Origin: Bordetella parapertussis
GTDB lineage: Bacteria; Pseudomonadota; Gammaproteobacteria; Burkholderiales; SG8-41
Reading direction: 5' to 3'
Assembly (NCBI GenBank): GCA_945901405.1
Contig: CAMDLH010000002.1
Coordinates: forward strand, 20,227 to 84,226
Length of the DNA: 64,000 nt
Shown here in pieces: positions 47,985 to 56,528 of this stretch. Under the pieces are notes generated by a model. That model worked only from the letters and a program-made list of their open reading frames with translations, was not told where the DNA came from and did no database searches. Position numbers and translations under genes: made by a program. Each line of letters opens with the position of its first letter. Positions within the stretch are counted from its first letter, which is position 1.

Positions 47985-49253
47985 ATGGCCACCGCCACCG
48001 ACCGTTACGGCAATCCTGTAGACCCCATCGTGCGTTACGCGCGCGGCTCGATTCTCAAAAGCACGGATGAAGAAGTCAGACGTATGCTGCTCGCGCGCAA
48101 GATCGCGGGTGATCGTGTGCGCACGCAGGGCAAGGAAAGTGTTTACGACTTGTCAGGCATGAATCGCGGCTGTGGTCTCACCGCCGATGAAGTGGCCGAT
48201 CTCACCAGCCATGTGCCGTTTTTTAATCGCTTCGAGGGCAAGACCGAGCCGTTCGCGTTGAAACACATGGCGGGTGATCCCGCCAAACACGCCGCGCTGA
48301 TTCTCAATCGTGTGTCGGCTGCAAACTTCATTGCGCTGACCACGGTGCTCAAAGCGGGGGATCGCGTGTTTTGTCTCGCGCCGCTCGGCGGCATCACGCA
48401 TCCGTCGGCGGTGCGTCCGATGTCGATGGCGGGGGCGAATTTCACCGAATACTTTTCGTTCGCCGATCTGGAGCACGCTTGGAACACCGAAGGCGCGCCG
48501 CGCCTGCTGCTGATCACGCCGATCACCGCTTCGAAGAAGCATCTGGATTATTCCGAGTTCAAGCGCGCGCTGGCGCTGCCGCGCGCGGCGCACACCTTGG
48601 TGTTCGTCGACGATGCGCACATGGCCTCGCGTATCGGCTTCTTCGACGAGCCGCCGACGTTTGCAGTGGGTGACATCGACTTCGCCGTGTGCTCGGCGGA
48701 TAAACACGTGGCGGGGCCGCGCGCCGGCGTGTTCGTCGGGCGCAAGGATCTGGTCACCGCCATCGGCTCGCGCGCCTACGAACTCGGCCTTGAAGCGCAG
48801 GCCGGGCAATACGTCGGTGTCGCCAACGCGCTGCGTGATTTCGATCCGAAGGTGATCAAGCGCGCGGGCGAACTCGCCAAGCAGGTCGTCGGCGTGCTGC
48901 AAGGACAATATGGCGAAACGCGCGCGTACCTCGGCGGGCCGGGCGTGTCGATTTCAGGCGATGACATACTCGATATCGCGCGAGAGCAAAGCGGCAAGTC
49001 GGGCAAGCCGGCACTGGTCGCGGTGGAAGCCGCGGGCATTGTCGCGATGGAGATGCTGGAGAAAGACGGCGTGCTCACCATCGGCGCGGTGTCGATGCCC
49101 GGCAGTTCGCCGGCCGTGCGGCTGATGATGTATCCGGACGGCAGCAAGCTCGGCGTCGAGCGCATCGCGGCCTCGCTCGAAGGCGGCATCTCGCGCTTGG
49201 CGAAGATCATGGACGACAAAGATGAAGCGCGCGCGCAGTTGCTGGGCGAGTAA
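47985..49253 (+). CDS. SelA-like PLP-dependent enzyme
   Basis: A 422-aa fold-type I PLP enzyme of the SelA/D-glucosaminate-6-phosphate ammonia-lyase branch. The Schiff-base lysine is K240 in CSADKHVAGPRAGVFVGRKD, which matches the SADKLLGGPQAG motif of this branch, and the cofactor aspartate pair is in FVDDAH (209-210). True SelA needs an N-terminal tRNA-binding domain that is absent, and no selB or selD is near, so selenocysteine synthesis is unlikely. More likely it is a lyase or aldolase on an amino or sugar acid. GAGG precedes the ATG at 47985. Bug receptor 14 follows by 4 bases. Confidence 0.78.
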   Translation: MATATDRYGNPVDPIVRYARGSILKSTDEEVRRMLLARKIAGDRVRTQGKESVYDLSGMNRGCGLTADEVADLTSHVPFFNRFEGKTEPFALKHMAGDPAKHAALILNRVSAANFIALTTVLKAGDRVFCLAPLGGITHPSAVRPMSMAGANFTEYFSFADLEHAWNTEGAPRLLLITPITASKKHLDYSEFKRALALPRAAHTLVFVDDAHMASRIGFFDEPPTFAVGDIDFAVCSADKHVAGPRAGVFVGRKDLVTAIGSRAYELGLEAQAGQYVGVANALRDFDPKVIKRAGELAKQVVGVLQGQYGETRAYLGGPGVSISGDDILDIAREQSGKSGKPALVAVEAAGIVAMEMLEKDGVLTIGAVSMPGSSPAVRLMMYPDGSKLGVERIAASLEGGISRLAKIMDDKDEARAQLLGE

Positions 49254-49257
49254 ATCG

Positions 49258-50220
49258 ATGTACACGCGGCTGCTGTGCGCGCTCGCCGCCGCCGTATGTG
49301 CAACGGGCGTGCACGCACAAACGTGGCCAGTAAAGCCGCTGCGCCTCATCGTGCCGTTTCCGGCGGGCGGCGGCTCCGACATCGTGGGCCGCATCCTCGC
49401 GCAACGCTTGGGTGAACAACTCAAGCAACAAGTGGTGGTGGACAACCGCGCGGGCGCGGGCGGCTCCATCGGCACCGAGGCCGCGGTGCGTGCCGCGCCG
49501 GATGGCTATACGCTGGTGCTTGCATCCACTTCCGAGATCGCGGTGAATCCGGCACTGTATTCGCGGCTGGGCTACGACACGGTGCGCGACCTCACGCCGT
49601 TGACGATGGTGGCCGCGACACCGATAGTCGTGGTCGTGCATCCGGCGTTGCCGGTGAAAACCGTGCGCGAGCTTGCGGCACTCGCCCGCGCCAAACCCGG
49701 TGACATCAATCTTGCATCGGCGGGCAACGGCACCTTCACCCATCTCGCGGGCGAGTTGTTTCGCTCAGTGATGGGGATCAAGTGGACGCACGTGCCGTAC
49801 AAAGGCGCACCGCCCGCGCTGACCGATCTTGCCAGCGGTCAGGTGCAGGTGATGTTCTCCACCTTGCCGGCGGCGATGGGCTTGATCACCGCGCAGCGGT
49901 TAAAACCAATCGCAGTGTCCGCGCCCGCGCGCGTCGCAACGCTGCCCAACGTGCCGACCGCAAAAGAATCCGGCGCGCCCGATTACGAAGTTGAATACTG
50001 GTATGGCGCGTTCACCGCGGCTGCGGTTTCAAAAGACATCGTCGCGCAACTGTCGAACGAAATCTCGCAGGCCGTACGCTCACCCGACGTGATTGCCAAT
50101 CTGGCGAAACAGGGTGCAACGCCCGGTACGCTCACGCAAGCGCGCTTCGCCGAACTGGTGAAATCCGAGGTTGGCAAATGGGGCAAGGTCGTGGCAAGCG
50201 CCGGCGTCAAAATCGATTGA
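49258..50220 (+). CDS. Bug family receptor 14
   Basis: A 320-aa Bug receptor whose ATG (49258) lies 4 bases after the SelA-like stop codon, so the two are surely co-transcribed. The signal peptide is MYTRLLCALAAAVCATGVHAQ. Mature TWPVKPLRLIVPFPAGGGSDIVGR, VVDNRAGAGGSIGTE and APDGYTLV. The track start at 49222 lies inside the enzyme gene. This is the tightest enzyme-receptor coupling in the window and makes the receptor ligand a good guide to the enzyme's substrate. Confidence 0.93.
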   Translation: MYTRLLCALAAAVCATGVHAQTWPVKPLRLIVPFPAGGGSDIVGRILAQRLGEQLKQQVVVDNRAGAGGSIGTEAAVRAAPDGYTLVLASTSEIAVNPALYSRLGYDTVRDLTPLTMVAATPIVVVVHPALPVKTVRELAALARAKPGDINLASAGNGTFTHLAGELFRSVMGIKWTHVPYKGAPPALTDLASGQVQVMFSTLPAAMGLITAQRLKPIAVSAPARVATLPNVPTAKESGAPDYEVEYWYGAFTAAAVSKDIVAQLSNEISQAVRSPDVIANLAKQGATPGTLTQARFAELVKSEVGKWGKVVASAGVKID

Positions 50221-50243
50221 CTCCGCCTGCGGTGATAATACGT

Positions 50244-50270
50244 AAGTAATTGTTTTTATTGATTTTTTTA
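50244..50270 (+). repeat. AT-rich dispersed motif, copy 6
   Basis: TTGTTTTTATTGATTTTTTT matches the motif core fully. It lies between the convergent Bug 14 and M48 peptidase genes and overlaps the minus-strand stop codon. Confidence 0.6.
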
Positions 50271-51347
50271 CTTTGCGTTATTGAGCGCATCGATGCGCTC
50301 ACGCGTCGCCGGATGTGACGCAAGATAATCGCTGACTCCGCCGCGCCTGGATGATTGCTCTACATCCGTCTCGTTCTGTTTATCCTTCGGCTTGCCCGGC
50401 TTCGCGCGGTGCGACGCTTCGAGCTTGGCGAGCATGTCCGCAAGCCTGCGCGGCGACATGCCGTTGGCCTTCAACATAGCCGCGCCGAATTCATCGGCCT
50501 CGCGTTCGTGGTTGCGCGAATACTTTGCTTGCAACACCAGCGTGGGCAAACCCGCCGCGACGCTGCTGACATCGCCGATGTACCACGACACCACGAACGC
50601 CACGATGGAGCCTTGAATCAGCATGCGCAGCCCATGGCGGCGGTTGATGTGCCCCAGCTCGTGCGTGAGCACCGCAAGAATTTCCTCGTCGTGCGCGGCG
50701 AGCGCGATCAACTGATCGGTCACCACCATGGTGCCATCGGGCAGCGCCATCGCGTTGGCGCCCGCGCCGCCGCCGTCGCGAAACAGCAGGGTGTATTTGG
50801 GCTTGCTTCCATCCGGCGGCGCCAACCGGTCAAACGCGCTGGTCAGCGCCTTTTGCCGCTCCTCCGGCAATTTTGATGGCTTGAAAATCGCCTTGTCCAG
50901 CACGCGCATGGTGCCGCCGCCCAGTTGCGCGAGTATGGTGTCGGGCACCTGATAGGCGACCCACTCCGAGGCGGCGGGCAAACCCCAGTGGTAGCCCGCG
51001 AACACCGCCGCCACGGCAACCACGATGGAAGCAACCGCCCAGCGCCAACGATGTTGCAGGCGCACCACCAGGCTGTCCTCGAAGTGGCTCGCGGCGAGCA
51101 TGGCGTTCATGCCCGCGTGATCGCGCACTTCGCAATGCGCGCCATCCGGATACGAGATCAGGCGCGGCGCGGCGCCCATCGGCTCCGACACGCGCAGCGT
51201 GGTGATCGGCTCATCGCGTTGCAGCGTCTCGCCGCGCACCGACAGCACGCCATCGACAAGCGTAATGGTTACCGGATGCGCCCTGGCGCTAACGCCGTCG
51301 AAATACTGCGCGCCGACTGACAATGGCTCAGAACGAGATGTCGACAT
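50268..51347 (-). CDS. M48-family zinc metallopeptidase, membrane-anchored
   Basis: A 359-aa protein. An N-terminal domain of about 105 residues without recognised motif (start at the ATG at 51347, MSTSRSEPLS) is followed by one membrane helix (about 104-124), then the M48 catalytic domain with ILAVLTHELGHINRRHG (HExxH) and the third-ligand glutamate in NHEREADEFGA. The C-terminal KLEASHR and DYLASHPATRERI segments are typical of BepA/LoiP/HtpX-like peptidases. It overlaps the upstream DUF898 gene by 20 bases. The pair YjgN/DUF898-peptidase occurs in many proteobacteria and probably acts in envelope quality control. Confidence 0.88.
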   Translation of the reverse strand: MSTSRSEPLSVGAQYFDGVSARAHPVTITLVDGVLSVRGETLQRDEPITTLRVSEPMGAAPRLISYPDGAHCEVRDHAGMNAMLAASHFEDSLVVRLQHRWRWAVASIVVAVAAVFAGYHWGLPAASEWVAYQVPDTILAQLGGGTMRVLDKAIFKPSKLPEERQKALTSAFDRLAPPDGSKPKYTLLFRDGGGAGANAMALPDGTMVVTDQLIALAAHDEEILAVLTHELGHINRRHGLRMLIQGSIVAFVVSWYIGDVSSVAAGLPTLVLQAKYSRNHEREADEFGAAMLKANGMSPRRLADMLAKLEASHRAKPGKPKDKQNETDVEQSSRRGGVSDYLASHPATRERIDALNNAK

Positions 51348-52413
51348 CGAATACGTTGGCGGTCTCCTGGCCCATTGCATTGACCGTCTGTTGCTCCTGC
51401 GCGAAGAACTCATCCAGGCTGCCTTGTAGGTTCAAGCCCATGTGCGTGAGCCGATACCTGGCAAGCCGGATATCGGCGAACGGCTTGAACAAGCCCAGCG
51501 TGAGTATGATGGCGATGAAATTCGTCAGGTAAATCACGAAAAGGCCGCGCGCGCGCACGTTGCTCGTGAACGCATGCGGCCCCAGCGCCGTGTGGTTCCA
51601 CACGAGGTTCTGTATGCGCGCCGCGAACCACGGGCCGAAGAACATGAACAACAACAAATAAAAAATAATGAAAACGATCATCATTTGGGTTACGAACTTG
51701 TTGATCTGCGCCGGGTCTTTCATGTCACCCATGCCCGAAAACACGCCCGTAAACATGCCCGACATCGCGGCGAGCATGACAGCCACAATCACCGCCAGGA
51801 TGGTTGCGCCAAACAGCTTCAGGTAGATAATATAAAACGGACTGGGCAGGGCACCGAAGGTAAATGACGAAGTGCCATACACGCTGTTGTTGTGCTGATA
51901 AGCCTTGATGCGTTGATGCGCCAACGGCATCAAAAACCCCATCGAGAAATAGCCGGCGATGGGCCACGCCAGAAACGCCTGATACGCGCCGCCCATGGAG
52001 CCGTTGAAGCGAAAGCGCAGCCCGCGATAACTGCTGTTGAGGAGCTTGAAGCAGATCGAGCGTTGCAGGAGCCACGGCAGCGCCACGATCAGCGCCAGAA
52101 ATACCAGCAAACCGAGAACTATGTTGAAGCTGAGCGTCACCTGATAAACCGCCAGCAGCAGCACGCCGATGATGCGGCCCTTCAGGATCGCAATGGGGTT
52201 GCCGTGATAATCGAAGCCGTTCCCCAGAAGCGATGTGTTGCGATAAAAATATTGCATCCGCCGCACCTTGGCCCACGCGGAGTAGATGCCGAGCGTGAGG
52301 ATGGTCAGCGCAAGATTGACGATCCAGATACGGAAGTATTCGCCGCCCTTGCCGGTGAATTCAATCGGGCTGTTTGTGGAGGGATTGCCGGCGCCATTGA
52401 TTTCTGAATCCAT
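51328..52413 (-). CDS. YjgN/DUF898 family membrane protein
   Basis: A 361-aa polytopic protein. Family signatures: YFRIWIVNLALTILTLGIYSAWAKVRRMQYFYRNT (about 25-60) and the repeat LFVIYLTNFIAIILTLGLFKPFADIRLARYRLTHM near the end. There are six to eight membrane helices. The ATG at 52413 has GGGAG upstream; the track start at 52482 is too long. Function unknown. Its 3' end overlaps the M48 peptidase gene, so the two are translated together and the peptidase may process or regulate it. Confidence 0.87.
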   Translation of the reverse strand: MDSEINGAGNPSTNSPIEFTGKGGEYFRIWIVNLALTILTLGIYSAWAKVRRMQYFYRNTSLLGNGFDYHGNPIAILKGRIIGVLLLAVYQVTLSFNIVLGLLVFLALIVALPWLLQRSICFKLLNSSYRGLRFRFNGSMGGAYQAFLAWPIAGYFSMGFLMPLAHQRIKAYQHNNSVYGTSSFTFGALPSPFYIIYLKLFGATILAVIVAVMLAAMSGMFTGVFSGMGDMKDPAQINKFVTQMMIVFIIFYLLLFMFFGPWFAARIQNLVWNHTALGPHAFTSNVRARGLFVIYLTNFIAIILTLGLFKPFADIRLARYRLTHMGLNLQGSLDEFFAQEQQTVNAMGQETANVFDVDISF

Positions 52414-52698
52414 GTGATCTCCCTTGCAATAGACATTGTTTTTTTGACACAGCGTGCAATTCTGATGGCAGAAACCAGACACCAGCGGGAACTCTATCGC
52501 CCCGCGCCGCCGCGGTCAATTACCCGTCATTTCTATGGCGATGCGCCCGGCCGCCCGATACACTCGCCAGGCGCGCATTCGCCATCCGGCGCGAGCGTCC
52601 GATAAACACCTCAAGCTGGCATAAAAATGGTCAAGCGGGCCACTAAACCCCGGCAAACGCTCACCGCGGAGACGCCCTTCTTCTTTTGAGAGCACCAC

Positions 52699-53790
52699 AT
52701 GACCATACGCTCCATCACACCAATTAACCTCGATCTACCTTTCGAGGTCGGCGGCCCCAAATCACAATTCGCCGGACGCCCGCGCCAGATGGCGATGCTG
52801 CTGGTACGCGTCGAGACCGACGACGGCATCGTCGGCTGGGGCGACGCGTTCGGCTACGCGGTGTGGCCGGTGACACGTGTCGCCATCGACAAACTCGTCG
52901 CACCCATGGCCATCGGCCGCGAGGAAACCGACATCGTGGGCCTGATGGACGATCTGCAACGCAAGCTGCACATCGTCGGACGCACCGGGCCGGTGGTGTA
53001 TGCGTTGTCGGGGCTGGACATTGCTCTATGGGATATCGCCGGCAAACGGGCCGGCAAGCCCGTGTGCGAACTGCTCGGCGGCGCACGCCGTGACAGCGTG
53101 CCCGCCTATGCGAGCCTCGTGCGTTATGGCGACGCGGCGCTGGTTGCGCGCAACGCGAGTGCGGCAGTAGCGCGCGGCTTCAAGGCGATCAAGCTACATG
53201 AAATCACTGCCACCGAGGTGAAAGCCGCGCGCGAAGCGGTTGGCCCCGACATCAAGATCATGATGGACACCAACTGCCCGTGGACGGTGGATGAAGCCAT
53301 CGCCGCCGCCAAAACCGTGAAGCCCTACGATCTACTCTGGCTCGAAGAACCGGTTTATCCGCCGGAAGATTTCGCGGGCCTTGCGCGCGTGCGGCGCGAA
53401 TGCGGCATTCCGCTTTCGGCGGGCGAGAATGCAATGAGCCCGATGGATTTTCGCGCGATGTTTACCGCCGGTGCGGTGGACGTGGCGCAACCGAGTGTCA
53501 CCAAAATCGGCGGCATCAGCGAGATGATGCGTACCGCGAAGCTGGCTGATGAGCACGACATTCAGCTCGTGCCGCACTCGCCGTACTTCGGCCCGGGGCT
53601 GCTCGCCAGCATCCACATGGCCGCCACGTTCGCGCGCGAAACCATGGTCGAATATTCATTCGTCGAACTCGGCGCAAACCCGCTGGGTGACGCAATTGTA
53701 GTCATCGATGGACGGCTCAAAGTGCCCGCTGGGCCGGGTCTGGGACGCGATCCTGATGCACGGATTATTGCGCGGCATAGAGCGGAATAA
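52699..53790 (+). CDS. Enolase-superfamily enzyme (mandelate racemase/muconate lactonising type)
   Basis: A 363-aa two-domain protein. The N-terminal capping domain (1-125) ends with YALSGLDIALWDIAGKRAGKPV. The barrel carries the catalytic KAIKLHE lysine strand, metal ligands in IMMDTNCPW (Asp), LWLEEPVYP (Glu) and LSAGENAMSP (Glu), then VAQPSVTKIGG and the late histidine of VPHSPYFGPG. This combination (Lys on strand 2, His on strand 7) fits the mandelate racemase or acid-sugar dehydratase groups that abstract a proton alpha to a carboxylate. It stands between a DUF898 gene and two Bug genes on the other strand. Confidence 0.87.
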   Translation: MTIRSITPINLDLPFEVGGPKSQFAGRPRQMAMLLVRVETDDGIVGWGDAFGYAVWPVTRVAIDKLVAPMAIGREETDIVGLMDDLQRKLHIVGRTGPVVYALSGLDIALWDIAGKRAGKPVCELLGGARRDSVPAYASLVRYGDAALVARNASAAVARGFKAIKLHEITATEVKAAREAVGPDIKIMMDTNCPWTVDEAIAAAKTVKPYDLLWLEEPVYPPEDFAGLARVRRECGIPLSAGENAMSPMDFRAMFTAGAVDVAQPSVTKIGGISEMMRTAKLADEHDIQLVPHSPYFGPGLLASIHMAATFARETMVEYSFVELGANPLGDAIVVIDGRLKVPAGPGLGRDPDARIIARHRAE

Positions 53791-53938
53791 GGTGGATTAA
53801 CTTTTCGGTGCGAGAGCTTGCTTCCCCGATAGTTTTGGCCGTGCTGTGTGGAAGGAAGTTATTCTGCAACACACGAAGGCGCGGGCGACGAGACCCCATG
53901 TGAGCCGCCGGGCAGCGCAGCCGCGCCGGGGGAAGTCG

Positions 53939-53961
53939 GCGAGGACTGTCTGAGTCCTCGC
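53939..53961. repeat. Perfect 9-bp hairpin in intergenic region
   Basis: GCGAGGACT-GTCTG-AGTCCTCGC forms a perfect stem with a 5-base loop. No T-run follows. It may terminate or protect transcripts of the convergent genes. Confidence 0.55.
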
Positions 53962-54046
53962 GGGGGTATCGCGAGGGCGAGTTCCGCAGCCGCCGGGCTG
54001 CCCCCGGCGAACTTGAAGCGCCGAATATCGATTGCTGCGTTGATTG

Positions 54047-54088
54047 CCCCCTCACCCCAACCCTCTCCCCGCAAGCGGGGCGAGGGAG
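54047..54088. repeat. CCCTCACCCCAACCCTCTCC palindromic repeat
   Basis: The C-rich lead-in is followed by CTCTCCCCGC-AA-GCGGGGCGAG, a near-perfect stem. This sequence type is a widespread intergenic repeat in proteobacterial genomes (from memory) and was probably acquired as a dispersed element. Confidence 0.65.
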
Positions 54089-54172
54089 CCGTGTCGTGGA
54101 ATGCGAAGATATCAAAGCATTGACGAATTAGTATCCAAAGCAACACAACTACTACTTCCCAACACTCCACAA

Positions 54173-55150
54173 CTACTCAGGCCGTATCCCAGCCGCCTTC
54201 ACCACCAGCGCCCATTTTGCGATCTCTGATTTCAGAAACGCTTCAAACACCCGAGGCGTGCTGCCGACTGTTTCAAGCCCCTGCGCGATGAGTTTTTCCT
54301 GCACTGCTGGCAGCGCCATGATGCGCACGATCTCGGTGTGCAAACGCGTCACCGCAACTGGCGGCGTGCCCGCCGGCGCCACCACGCCGTACCAGTTATC
54401 CACTTCAAACCCCGGCAGCGTTTCGCTTGCAGTGGGCACTTCGGGCAACAGCGCGATGCGTTTTTTGGTGGTGGTGGCAATCGCTTTCAGGCGCCCGGTC
54501 TTCACGTGCTGCAAGCCGCTCACCACCGCGCTCACCGCGTATTGCACCTCGCCGCTCAATAGCGCGGTGAACGCCGGCGCCGTGCCTTTGTAGGGCACAT
54601 GCACGGTTTTTATTTTTGCCGCGACGTTGAGCAGTTCGCCCGCGAGGTGCGGGATGCCGCCGCTGCCGCTGGACGAAAAATGAATCTTGCCGGGATTGGC
54701 GTTCACATGCGCGATGAATTCACCCAACGTTTTCACCGGCATCGACGGGTGCACGTAGATCAGCGAAGAAGTCGATACCAGATGGCTCACCGGCGCAAAA
54801 TCGCGCGTGATGTTGAACGGCAGTTTGGGATACAGCGATGGATTCACCGCGAGATTGCCGGTGGTGCCGAGAAACAGCGTGTTGCCGTCGGGCGCGGCCT
54901 TGGCCACGATGTCGGTGGCGATGATGCCGTTCGCACCCGCGCGATTGTCGACGATCGCGTTCTGCCCCAGGCCATCGGCGAAATGCGGCGCGAGCAAACG
55001 CGCGGCGGTGTCGATGGGGCCGCCGGGCGGAAAGCCGACCACCAGACGTATAGGTTTGGCTTGCTGCATCTGCGCGTGCGCCAAACACGGCATCAGCACA
55101 AGCCACAACGCGCCTGCCAAGTAGTTACTTAACTTATTGTTTTTAAACAC
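54173..55150 (-). CDS. Bug family receptor 15
   Basis: A 325-aa Bug receptor. The only in-frame start before the signal peptide is a GTG at 55150, which lies within the AT-rich motif, so the motif encodes the first residues (MFKNNKLSNY). The signal core is LAGALWLVLMPCLAHAQ. Mature MQQAKPIRLVVGFPPGGPIDTAAR, VDNRAGANGIIATD and APDGNTLFL, with Gly for Pro before the PPGG loop (as in receptor 18) and Asn for Tyr in PDGYT. It is the second of a tandem pair, 27 bases after receptor 16. Confidence 0.89.
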   Translation of the reverse strand: MFKNNKLSNYLAGALWLVLMPCLAHAQMQQAKPIRLVVGFPPGGPIDTAARLLAPHFADGLGQNAIVDNRAGANGIIATDIVAKAAPDGNTLFLGTTGNLAVNPSLYPKLPFNITRDFAPVSHLVSTSSLIYVHPSMPVKTLGEFIAHVNANPGKIHFSSSGSGGIPHLAGELLNVAAKIKTVHVPYKGTAPAFTALLSGEVQYAVSAVVSGLQHVKTGRLKAIATTTKKRIALLPEVPTASETLPGFEVDNWYGVVAPAGTPPVAVTRLHTEIVRIMALPAVQEKLIAQGLETVGSTPRVFEAFLKSEIAKWALVVKAAGIRPE

Positions 55151-55157
55151 TATTTTA
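55131..55157 (+). repeat. AT-rich dispersed motif, copy 7
   Basis: TTGTTTTTAAACACTATTTT is a perfect match to the motif core. It lies 20 bases beyond the stop of Bug receptor 16 and overlaps the GTG start and first codons of Bug receptor 15, both on the minus strand. Confidence 0.6.
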
Positions 55158-55177
55158 CATCGCTGAGACGGGCTAAT

Positions 55178-56155
55178 TTATTGCGTGCGTATGTTCGCCA
55201 CCTTCGCGACATTCGCCCACTTCGCCATTTCCACCGGCAGAAACTTGCGCACTTCATCGGGCGTGCGGAAATCCGCATCCACGCCTTCCGCCTCGAAGCG
55301 TTTGATGGTCTCGGGCAATTTAAGGTAACGCGCGATTTCCGTGTTGAGCTTGCTGACAATGCCGGGCGCGGCGCCCGCGGGCGCGCCTATGGCCCACCAG
55401 TTGTTCGCCTCGTAGCCCGGTATGCCCGACTCCGCGATGGTCGGCAAATCAGGCGTGGGCAACGCGCGTTTGGCGCCACTCGTCGCAAGCGCGCGGATCT
55501 TGCCGCCCTTCAGATGCGGAATGGTTTGTATCAGCGCACCCAGATTGATGTGCCCCTGCCCCGCCATCACATCGACCAGCGCCGGAAAGCCGCCTTTGTA
55601 AATCACCACGATCAATTTCATGCCCGACATGTGATGAAACAACTCGGTGCTGAAGTGCGCATAGCCGCCGGACGAGGCCATCACCAGCTTGCCGGGGTTG
55701 GCCTTGCCGTGCGCGATCAACTCCTTCACGCTGGTCGCCGGCAGCGACGCGTGCACAGACAGCACGCTCGGCCCCAGCCCCAGCGTGCCCGCCCACGCGA
55801 AAGAATTGATCGGATCATACGGCAGCTTGCGCGTGCCGCCGTTGACCGCGTGCGCGGCGGATGCCACCAGCAGCGTGTACCCATCGGGCGCGGCGCGCGC
55901 GACGATCTCGGTGCCGATGATGCCGTCCGCACCCGGACGATTGTCGAGCACCACCTGCTGCCCGAAACGTTGCGTTAGGTACTGCGCCAGATAGCGCCCC
56001 ATGATGTCGTTGCTGCCGCCGGGTGCGAAAGGCACGATCATGCGGATCGGCCGCGCGGGGTAGCCGGGCGCGGAGTCGGCGCCGCCCTGTGCCGCGGCGG
56101 CGTTGACCACAATGCCCAGCAACGCAGCCACGCCCATCGTGAAGCGTATCGGCAT
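55178..56155 (-). CDS. Bug family receptor 16
   Basis: A 325-aa Bug receptor. The ATG at 56155 (MPIRFTMGVAALLGIVVNAAAAQ) has GGGAG upstream; the track start at 56323 is in an aldolase-like or hydrolase remnant region and adds 56 spurious residues. Mature GYPARPIRMIVPFAPGGSNDIMGR, LDNRPGADGIIGTE and APDGYTLL. It is first of a tandem pair with receptor 15, on the opposite strand to a broken amidohydrolase gene with which it overlaps no real coding sequence. Confidence 0.91.
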   Translation of the reverse strand: MPIRFTMGVAALLGIVVNAAAAQGGADSAPGYPARPIRMIVPFAPGGSNDIMGRYLAQYLTQRFGQQVVLDNRPGADGIIGTEIVARAAPDGYTLLVASAAHAVNGGTRKLPYDPINSFAWAGTLGLGPSVLSVHASLPATSVKELIAHGKANPGKLVMASSGGYAHFSTELFHHMSGMKLIVVIYKGGFPALVDVMAGQGHINLGALIQTIPHLKGGKIRALATSGAKRALPTPDLPTIAESGIPGYEANNWWAIGAPAGAAPGIVSKLNTEIARYLKLPETIKRFEAEGVDADFRTPDEVRKFLPVEMAKWANVAKVANIRTQ

Positions 56156-56183
56156 GAAATTCTCCCGTATTTCGTGAAATGAG

Positions 56184-56432
56184 TTGAAGCGGATTGTCGC
56201 GTGCTGTCGTTCGCTTGTCGAGCAAGCCAGCGCGCAGGCGTGCGCGCAAGCACTGGTAAAACACTGCGGGCCGGAGCGATTGTTATGGGGCAGCGACTGG
56301 CCATTCGCCGCGTTTGAAGACAAAGTGACCTACGGCGACTGCCTTGAAGCATTCAAGCGCTGGGTGCCGGACTAGACCGCCCGGCGCATCATCGGCGGCG
56401 AGACGGCGTTGAAGCTCTACTTCACTTCGTGA
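56184..56432 (+). pseudogene. C-terminal remnant of an amidohydrolase (with in-frame stop)
   Basis: The frame reads AQALVKHCGPERLLWGSDWP then FAAFEDKVTYGDCLEAFKRW VPD, a TAG, and then TARRIIGGETALKLYFTS to a TGA at 56430. This is the end of an amidohydrolase-2 protein (GSDWP carries the metal-binding aspartate), a family that includes 2-pyrone-4,6-dicarboxylate lactonase. The first 200 or so residues are missing, and the TAG cuts the remaining end. It is a decayed catabolic gene next to a Bug pair that may have served it. Confidence 0.7.
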
Positions 56433-56528
56433 CTGTGTTGCCGCGCGAGCGCGGTGAGCGTGGGGTTAGGCCCGCCGGTATTTTCTGATAACCTTGGGTT
56501 TTACCTACAGAAACGAGACGAGGCTACC

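Larger units (their letters stand above)
53791..54172. other. Intergenic repeat-bearing region, no gene seen
   Basis: This 382-base gap between the convergent enolase-superfamily and Bug 15 genes holds no credible gene. It carries a 9-bp hairpin, a GC-rich stretch with GCCGCCGGGC/GCCGCCGGGCTGCC repeats, and a CCCTCACCCCAACCCTCTCC palindromic repeat. ORFs here (53848-54123 and its complement) are products of the repeats. Confidence 0.7.

Noticed and set aside
47985-49253. True selenocysteine synthase (selA)
   Set aside because: No N-terminal tRNA-binding domain is visible and no selB, selD or selC is nearby; only the PLP core resembles SelA.
53848-54170. ORFs 53848-54123 (+) and 53859-54170 (-)
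   Set aside because: Both run through palindromic repeats, have no Shine-Dalgarno and give biased compositions without motifs.
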